This document shows positions 43,715 through 64,000 of a DNA stretch of 64,000 nt, one piece after another. The notes under the pieces are model-generated. The model saw nothing but the letters and a program-made list of their open reading frames with translations. It had not been told where the DNA came from and did not search any database. A program made the translations under genes and the position numbers. Numbering within the stretch: the stretch's first letter is position 1; each line of letters starts with the position of its first letter. This stretch comes from Danio rerio. Its lineage: Eukaryota > Chordata > Actinopteri > Cypriniformes > Danionidae. The DNA is taken from assembly GCF_049306965.1 (NCBI RefSeq), contig NC_133179.1, forward strand, positions 14,113,501 through 14,177,500. Direction: 5' to 3'.

Positions 43715-45850
43715 CTTGATACTAGTTTAATAACAACCGTGCACAAATTTAATCATATTTATTTTGTTACCTGGACTTTGTGTTGATGATTTTTACCATC
43801 ACCGTACACCCATCAACCAGTACATTTCACATTTACAGTAGCTCATATTTACAATCTCATCCATATTCTCAAAATGTGGCATTTTTGACATCTTTAAAAT
43901 CAACATTGGATTTGGCTGACAGTTTATTCACTTAATCCACCTCAAGTGACTGACAATGCAGACTAATTTCTTTGCAGTAAGCCACTTTCAAGCCATTTCA
44001 AGCTTTGCCGATGTTAATATATAGTATTATGCTTATGATAGACCGAATAACATGGGAAAAACATTCTTGCGTATACAGTAGCTCAGGTCATTGGGACACT
44101 ATACACTTTTTACAGTAAAATGTATTGTTGTTACATTGAATTAATTGAGACATACTAAAATGTTTGCTATGTTATCAATGAGGGGAAGGGTGGTAAATGT
44201 TATCCAGGATCTCAAAAACCCGGGTTAGTGTTTAAGGTTTAAACAACAACAAAGTATGATAGTGAAGCTGCTCTGAAGCAGTATACCTATACTGTATAAA
44301 GCAGACTGTTCTTAACTCAACTAATCCACATACTGGTTCACATTTGACATGCATTTTCACAATTGTAATGAATGATAAACTATTAATCTGTCAATCAAAA
44401 CTATTTCTATAGCGCTAATACAAAAACACATATGTTGGCTGATGTGAGCGCATCATTAAATACACTGTACAACCCAACAGTCCACTTTATCAAATGAAAT
44501 GAGTTAACTCAAAATTTACTGAAAGTTAATTCTACTCATTTTAAAAGAGTTTTGAACCCAGTGTTGAAGATAATGAGTAATTAAATATCTCATTACTTAA
44601 ATGGAGTAAGTTCACAGTACTACTATATATTAGTTTTTAACTCAAATTGTTTGTAGCAATCGATTTCCTCAAACGGTTTGAGTTGCCTTACCTTATTGGG
44701 TTTTACAGTACTCAGTTGGTTTGAGTTCTCCTCATTTATCGGGTTTTACTGTGCTCAAATTGCTTTATTTACACAAATGGATTAAGTTCCCAGTACTCAT
44801 TAGGGTTAGTTTTTAAACTCAAAATGGTTTGTTGCAACAGTTTCCTTAAATAGTTGAAGTTACCATAACTGTTTGGGTTTTACAGTGTACATCATTTAAA
44901 AAAATGCCAAAGCAGGTTTTTAACTGTACATAAAACATTTATAGTTTATATTTCAAAAATGAAAACATAAGCTATTCCAAAGTCTTACTAAGGAGAAAGC
45001 ATGGTCTCCTCTCTGGGTTAAATTAGTCCTTGGGACTTCAAGGAGATTTTGACTCTCAGTTTATGTTTTCCCACCAAATGATCTGCAGCCGATAGTGGCA
45101 TTTTAATCGATTTACCTAGTGAAAACTAAAGAGATGTAGCCAAAATACTGGTAAATGTACTAGTATGCTCATTTGAAAACTTGACTGAGTCACAGTTATC
45201 ATTAATGTACATTTAATATCAGAGGCAAATGCTGAATACTGTCATAAACATACTGTATATTAGTCTAACCCAGGGGTGCCCAAACTGGGTCTTGGAGAGT
45301 ACTAGTTTACCTGATACTATAGTTTAATAACAGTTATGCAAGAATTAAATCAATCATATTTCATTACCTTTGGTTTGAGTTGATTTTATACTCATTACCC
45401 AGTACATTCAACATCTACATGACCTCATATACACAATCTCATCCATGTTCTCAAAATATGACATTTTTTACATCTTTAAAATCAACATTGATTAATATCA
45501 ATCAACACCAATCTATTAATCTAATCTATTAGTTTGGTTTGATAATGATAGTAAACTAGTTAAGTGATAGTACCCTCCAAGACCGAGTTTACAGAGAAAA
45601 CACGGTCTCCTCTCTAGGTTAATTTAGTCCTTGGGTCTTTAAGGAGATATTGACTTTCAGTTGAGGTTTTCCCTCCATTTGATCCGCACACCGATAGGGG
45701 AATCTTAATTGATGTAACCAAAATACTGCTAAATGTACTAGTATGCTCATTTAAACACTTGACTGAGTCACATTTATCATTAATATACATTTAATATCAG
45801 GGGGAGATTTTGAATGTTATTTCATACACATACTGTATATTAGTATAACC
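43715..45850 (+). repeat. Diverged tandem duplication upstream of opn1sw1
   Basis: Block A at 43720-43920 (AGTTTAATAACA, CCAGTACATT, CAATCTCATCCATATTCTCA, ACATCTTTAAAATCAACATT) recurs at 45320-45500. Block B at 44990-45270 (GGTCTCCTCTCTGGGTTAA, AGTCCTTGGG, AAATGTACTAGTATGCTCAT, ACTTGACTGAGTCACA) recurs at 45595-45850. The second unit lacks the roughly 1-kb middle of the first. The units are visibly diverged, so the event is old. Confidence 0.85.
44600..44890 (+). repeat. Two ~175-bp tandem units
   Basis: Unit 1 from about 44605 (GTTCACAGTACT, TTAGTTTTTAACTCAAATTG, GGGTTTTACAGTACTC) and unit 2 from about 44780 (GTTCCCAGTACT, TTAGTTTTTAAACTCAAAAT, GGGTTTTACAGTGTAC). They lie inside the longer first unit of the 43715-45850 duplication. 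Confidence 0.7.
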
Positions 45851-45981
45851 CAGGGGTGCCCAAACTTGGTCTTGAAGGGCCGGTGTCCTGCATATTTTAG
45901 TTCCAACCCCAATTAAACACACTTGAACCAGCTATACTATGCAGGGAACCGGCCCTCCTGGAATGAGTTTGGACACCACTG
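45851..45981. mobile_element. hAT-type MITE (CAGGGGTGCCCAAAC)
   Basis: Ends CAGGGGTGCCCAAACTTGGT and (reverse complement) CAGTGGTGTCCAAACTCATT, followed by GGGCCGGT and GGGCCGGT. 131 bp. The left end of another copy, CAGGGGTGCCCAAACTGGGT, sits at the same place in the first duplicated unit (45273), so this insertion probably preceded the duplication. The same family is at 54711 and 62660. Confidence 0.8.
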
Positions 45982-46429
45982 GTCAAATCTAATGGACGGC
46001 CATTTTAGGTGTAGTCAATCAATGCTTATAAACGAATCATTATTGCTAGCTTAGTTTATTTCATGGCTGTTTTGTGCTCTGATTAGCTATATCGATGATA
46101 AAATGATCAGTAGCCTTCTGTACAACTGGGTAATGCTCCTGGGACACTTAGCTTGAGTGTTTTGGTAAGTGCAGAACCAAACCCTGCAAGTAAAGATGAC
46201 TAAAAAGACACTGCATCGTGATAGATTATGTGGCTACTATAGTATGTCAGGTAGCAATATTGCCCTAGTTTTTTTGGGCCAAACAAGCTTGTTAAGTCCA
46301 CAACAGCATAAGCAGGCGAAAGGCAAACCAAACTCTTAAGTTCTTCAAGCATAAGGATGAGCCGTAATCTGGAAACAAGATTTACCTAAATCAATCCCTA
46401 AAAATCCCTACAAACCGCATTGATGTCAC

Positions 46430-46648
46430 AAAAGGATTACGTCCAAACTGGCAGTTTATCTTGTTAGCCGAGACTTAGATTGTGGGTCAATTTTGATAAT
46501 CTGGGGAGAGATAAAGAGTGCTAAACTGTAAATCCTATACATCCGGCCTCATTTATACACCTCACTTGAGTTTCCTCATTTCTCCTTAGAGACTCTTCCC
46601 TTCTCTCTCTCTCCACTCGCCATTTCTGTTCTCTGGTTTTGGCAGGTG
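46430..46648 (+). promoter_or_regulatory. mir729: Candidate promoter and first exon of the mir729 primary transcript
   Basis: OTX/CRX-like GGATTAC (46434-46440) and TAATCT (46497-46502) precede a pyrimidine-rich stretch ending CTGGTTTTGGCAG|GTGAGTATT, an excellent splice donor at 46649. No coding frame fits it. It lies about 400 bases before the mir729 hairpin on the same strand, so it may be its non-coding first exon. Exon start not determined. Confidence 0.4.
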
Positions 46649-47023
46649 AGTATTGCCTTTTAGACTGGGAGAGCTTTAAATTCTGAATTTTGTGCATGAC
46701 TTATTAGAACATACAGAAATGTATAGCAATTTATCATAACCTTATTATGCTTCTTTCAGTTTTGTTCAGTGTTTTTTTTTGTATAGATTTAACCAATATT
46801 GCTTTTTTTGTTTACTGAATTTATTTGCAGGTCTCTAAATTGGACTCTCTTATACATTCTGTTCATATTTTAATGTCTGGCTTTATTTAATATCACTCTA
46901 TATTCAGTTTGTATGTATTATTCATGCTTCTTCATACATGCAACTTCTTATATCATGTACAGTTTGAAATATGAATGCACTTATGTTTGTTTTTAATGTT
47001 GAATGAGCTGTTTCATGAACGTC

Positions 47024-47120
47024 AAGGGCCATCCAGTGACCCGGGGTTGTATTGTAACCAAGCTGTAAGTGTCCATGATGCATGGGTATGATACGACCTG
47101 GGTTACAGAATGGTGATGGA
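47024..47120 (+). ncRNA. mir729: microRNA precursor mir-729
   Basis: Hairpin with stem 47036-47059 paired to 47084-47106: about 20 base pairs including G-U, one bulged G (47046) and a 24-base loop. The 3' arm begins CATGGGTATGATACGACCTG at 47081, which I recognise as the start of the zebrafish miR-729 mature sequence (47081-47104). It is intergenic, plus strand, and divergent from opn1sw1. I recall, without being able to check, that miR-729 is reported as paired and co-expressed with the SWS1 opsin gene in teleost UV cones. Targets are not inferable here. Confidence 0.85.
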
Positions 47121-47439
47121 CATCCTGGAAATAACAGTAGTGTAATGCATCTTTATCTGCTTTATATTAATAAATGATGATTGAATGCAATGTAAATGTT
47201 TGATTGTGTGCAAATAAAAGTGAGATGGAAGATTTCTGGTGTTGAAAACTGAAACCATTTGGGATTCTTCTGCTTGGATGATCTTTTCTTATTTAAATCT
47301 GTCATGCCAGTGGGATCATTTCTCATAATGAAATGAAACAGAAGTAAAGAGGCTGAGGAAATACCATGCTGGAAACCAACATGAACAGGTGATTGTTTTT
47401 CACATGTATAATGTCAGAGCTCGGAGTAGAGCCGCTTCT

Positions 47440-47645
47440 CCTCCACATTGAGGTGTCTTGGGCATCTGTTTCGGATGCCTCCTGGACACCTTGGGAGGTG
47501 TTCCAGGCATGTCCCACCGGGAGGAGGGCTCGGGGAAGACCCAGGACATGCTGGAGGGACTATGTCTCTCAGCTGGACTAGAAACGCCTTGGGATCCCCC
47601 TGGAGGAGGTGTCTGGGTTCTCTCCTGAGACTGCCTGCCCAGTAA
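47440..47645 (+). mobile_element. LINE ORF2 C-terminal fragment
   Basis: The plus strand encodes GHLFRMPPGHLGRC in one frame and EVFQACPTGRRARGRPRTCW followed by RDYVSQLD in the next, matching the conserved C-terminal tail of a fish non-LTR retrotransposon (typically ...VFQACPTGRRPRGRPRTRWRD). There is a frame change within about 40 bases and a stop after SQLD, so it is dead. Only about 200 bp survives. Confidence 0.75.
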
Positions 47646-47875
47646 GGTCTAGATCGGATATGCAGCCAGCCGGAAGTGAGATATGCACATCAATATTGCA
47701 GCATTTTTTATGACACTGTATAAGAATAATGAATATTTTTACAGCACTGTGGTGGTTGGGTTTAGGGTTGGGGGTAGATGTTAATAAAATACAATAAATG
47801 AGAAATTTAAGAAATAATATGAGTAATTTTCATTAACTTCTGGCCACAACCATATCTGATCTATAGCAACAACCC
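47646..47875. mobile_element. MITE abutting the LINE fragment
   Basis: Inverted ends TCTAGATCGGATATGCAGCC/AGCCGGAAG and (reverse complement) TATAGATCAGATATGGTTGT/GGCCAGAAG. Core GTTGGGTTTAGGGTTGGGGG. About 225 bp, non-coding. Confidence 0.65.
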
Positions 47876-48172
47876 TACTGCCCCTGCGAACCGGCCCTGG
47901 AAAAGCAGAATGAATGATGAATAAATAATGTCAGAGTTTTTAATAGCAAATAATAGATGTAAAACATTGTATTTGACAGCTACACCACAAACATTTCTCT
48001 TGCAGACATTTTGCAAGAGATTTTTGTTCATATTTTTGCTTTGATATATGAATTTGTTGTGCATATTCATAAACTTGTCAACTCTGTAATTTGTGAAAAA
48101 ATGTATATTTCGAAAATCCAAAACTAGTTTTCTAATAGAAAGAAATAATATAAAACATTTGGCAATATTTGC

Positions 48173-48212
<40 letters not shown>

Positions 48213-49129
48213 TAATAAACACACACACAACTGTCCATCAAAAGTGAATTCAGAAAAATCCAGTCACTGATTCTTGTAGGTGTAAGTTATATAGACCGTG
48301 TCGTATAATAAATTTAATCGATAATATTCTAATTACTATATAATACAAACAACAATAAAAGGAACCTCGCTTACCGACATACATGAATTACTTATAAGTG
48401 GCGGTTCTTTTTTGGTGAAGCAAGTAGTGTAGTTCGATTCTCATAAGAATGACTCTTCTGAACCAGTTCTTTGAGTGAATCAAAATGCTTCAGTCTGGGG
48501 GGTTATTGACTCAATTCTTGAACTGATTTTTTTTTTTTTTGTAATTTCTGAGAAAGACTGGATTTAGAACTGTCGCTGTCATATGTTATAAATTAACCAG
48601 CAATAATCAGTAAGTAAGTATATAAGCAACACATTAATGTTAATTTAAAGTGTCAATATTATATGTATGTTGTAAAAAATCAGTGGTATTTTATCGAATA
48701 AATAAATTGATATAAGTAAAACACCTCTTGTGTTTTGTGTGTGTTTATAAAAGTATATATAGTGGCTAATTATCTCTAATTATCTACATTTTATTCATGT
48801 TGGGTAACAGTATTTGTACAATAAATTTCTCTTTTGATTTATTAGAATTGAATACTTAATTTAACAACAGATTGCTAGTTAATACAGTAAGTTCAGAAAG
48901 TATTTCTTCCTTGAAACGAATGCTTCTGAATCGTAAAGATGTGTCGGACAAGAATCGATTCCTTTACGATTCCCAAACGAAACACAAATGGCTCCGTCAC
49001 CGTTTCATGGGAATGACCCTCAGTGGGTGTGTCTCCAACGAAATTATTCCCAAAAATATATACCTCGCATTACACTGAACTCACAAACCGCAAAACACAT
49101 TTAACTCTTAGAAAGTTATTTTTTAAATG
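47876..49129. other. Intergenic spacer before tnpo3
   Basis: AT-rich, with a (TG)n run at 48177-48211. The stretch 48872-49080 is open in one frame but has no homology that I recognise and no splice context. Nothing else supportable. Confidence 0.6.
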
Positions 49130-62474
<13,345 letters not shown>

Positions 62475-62659
62475 GTATGTCCTGATGTTTTGAACATCAC
62501 TTCTGAGGTGGAGGTTTTGTTCAAAATCGATTTTTTTTATTTGTCAGAAATAAGGGTTGCAAGAATGTTTTGTTCATTTATTACAACAGCTGCACCTGAG
62601 GCAAAAAGTCAAGTTCATTATATATGTATTAATAGATGTTGTAAGCGTATAGCTTAAAA

Positions 62660-63194
62660 CAGTGGTGTCCAAACTTTGTTCTGGAGGGCCAGTGTCCTGC
62701 TGAGTTTAGCTTCAACTTACTTCAACAAAGTTTCTAGTTAATCTAGTATGGCTGCGTCCAAAATCGCATACTTCCATACTATTCGGTATGGTAATAACAA
62801 TATGGGAGCCGAGTAGTATGTCAGAGTTTGAAAATCAGTATGCAAGAAGTACCCGGATGACTTGCTATTTCCGGTGAGATTCTGAAATTTGCATGATGCA
62901 CGATGTACTGTCCCATGATCCCCAGCGAGAGAATTCATGAATGGGAGTGAAGCGGCGCAACTCATCGGGTAGGTCATGTGATCATGACAAAATGATGGAT
63001 GTAGTACGTCCAATTCCATTGATACTGTATGGATTGTACTTTTCTAATGACCGAGTAATATATTTACATAGTAGGTGGTTTTGGACGCAGCCTTTATCTA
63101 GTAAGAGCTTGATTAGCTGGTTCAGATGTGTGATTAGGGTTGTAGTTAAACTCTCCAGCACACTGGCCCTCCAGGACTGAGTTTGACATCCCTG
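62660..63194. mobile_element. hAT-type MITE with exact 8-bp duplication, split by another element
   Basis: Ends CAGTGGTGTCCAAACTTTGT and (reverse complement) CAGGGATGTCAAACTCAGTC, then CTGGAGGGCCAGTG on both sides. Flanked by GCTTAAAA at 62652-62659 and 63195-63202, an exact 8-bp duplication. Interrupted at 62749-63095. About 185 bases after tnpo3 exon 20. Confidence 0.9.
62749..63095. mobile_element. Inner MITE (GGCTGCGTCCAAAA) with exact 8-bp duplication
   Basis: Perfect inverted GGCTGCGTCCAAAA near both ends, flanked by ATCTAGTA at 62741-62748 and 63096-63103. 347 bp. An 8-bp duplication again points to the hAT superfamily. No coding capacity. Confidence 0.85.
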
Positions 63195-63202
63195 GCTTAA
63201 AA

Positions 63203-64000
63203 CCTCTTGAAACTGCTCAGTTTTTGGCTAAAATATCTTGTACACTTGTTGTAAACTTATTTCTTAAAACTTAAAAGTTCTTAAAGCTATGTCGCTGCTC
63301 GATTTTGGCTAAAATATCTTGGACATTTAAACCTTTTTGCCGTGGGTGAACTATACTTGGAGCATTTTTAGCAGTAGGATACATTTTTGTTCATTTTTAA
63401 TACATTTTTCTTTGATTTTAAATATTTGTGAAACCCACAGGAAGACATAAAGAGTGAAGAATGACATTAAAATATGGACGAAAAAAATGACAAAATATGT
63501 ATATACAAGGTTTCTGTTTATGACTTTCATCTGGTAGTTTTTATATAAAGTGACTTATTACATTCAAGATTTTTGATTTTTGTTTTAATCAATTAATTTA
63601 GTTTTGATAAATATTTTAAATAAAATGAATAAGATGAAAAAATATATTTTTTCTTTATTTTATGTACTGTATATTTAGTTATGTGAAGGATTTAGTTTTT
63701 TATGAGGTTTTTCATTGAGTTTTATAATGGTTTATATGATTATACATATTTCATCAGTTTTTTTAATTAAAATATTTTTTCATAGCAATATTAAAATTAT
63801 CCTGAATTTTTCTTGTCTTTTTTTAAAATCTAATTTAATGATATTTTATTTGTATTTACCATTTTTTATTGATCCTTTTTGTCACTATTCCTATTTAAAC
63901 CACTTCATACATTTGTAGATTTTTTTTAATATGTATTATTTTGTCATAAATGAGTCTGTGATATTATAAAATGCTCATACACGTTCTTTCCTGTGCTTGT
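63203..64000. other. tnpo3 intron 20 continuing past the right edge
   Basis: Very AT-rich. I looked for the remaining tnpo3 coding sequence (human TFCRWLENSLKGLP...DFTRLFR) and did not find it before base 64000. Confidence 0.7.

Noticed and set aside
47393-47645. Host gene with a GRRARGRPRT basic motif
   Set aside because: The sequence is the well-known C-terminal tail of a fish LINE ORF2, with a frame change and stop and no flanking exons.
48872-49078. 68-codon open frame upstream of tnpo3
   Set aside because: No homology recognised, no splice context and no start-site evidence; it looks like chance.
43641-49129. Remnant of a second opsin gene (for example LWS2) between opn1sw1 and tnpo3
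   Set aside because: Considered because I recall that some fish carry another opsin near tnpo3. I found no helix motif, splice-bounded exon or retinal-Lys segment on either strand.

Overview
This is teleost DNA, almost certainly zebrafish (Danio rerio). The reconstructed UV opsin agrees with my memory of zebrafish opn1sw1 (336 residues). The introns are full of repeats typical of zebrafish: DANA-type tRNA SINEs, many short DNA transposons with inverted ends, long (TA)n, (GATA)n and (TCTA)n runs, and AT-rich spacers. The gene order il26 - il22 - mdm1 - calumenin - opn1sw1 - mir729 - tnpo3 fits zebrafish chromosome 4. All genes are split by introns. I rebuilt the coding exons by hand from splice sites, reading frame and family homology, and exon phases agree at every junction.

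Layout. 0.9-1.2 kb (minus): first two coding exons of il26, which runs off the left edge. 7.1-11.2 kb (minus): complete il22, five coding exons, 161 aa. 14.0-29.9 kb (minus): complete mdm1, 14 coding exons, 693 aa, its introns packed with nested transposons and a 1.1-kb tetranucleotide array. 31-38.7 kb (plus): calumenin (probably calua), an apparent non-coding first exon plus six coding exons, 317 aa, ending in HDEF. 40.2-42.9 kb (minus): opn1sw1, five exons. About 47.0-47.1 kb (plus): a hairpin that I recognise as the microRNA mir-729, divergent from the opsin. 49.4-62.5 kb (plus): tnpo3, first 20 coding exons (866 codons), with the last roughly 57 codons beyond the right edge.

How the genes relate. 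il26 and il22 are neighbouring IL-10-family cytokines, each with a TATA box; il22 has an AU-rich 3' UTR expected to make its mRNA short-lived. mdm1 (centriole/microtubule protein) and calumenin (ER Ca2+-binding EF-hand protein) are divergent housekeeping-type genes with GC/CCAAT/NRF1-like promoters about 1 kb apart. opn1sw1 and mir729 form a divergent cone-photoreceptor pair with OTX/CRX-like motifs near both starts. tnpo3 encodes a nuclear import receptor for SR proteins. In human the il26-il22-mdm1 block lies on 12q15 and the calu-opn1sw-tnpo3 block on 7q32, so the window spans a junction between two ancestral blocks.

No prokaryote-like features, CRISPR arrays or LTR elements were seen. The most notable items are the mir729/opn1sw1 pair, the transposon that makes up nearly all of il22 intron 4, and several transposon-in-transposon nests whose target-site duplications can be read directly.
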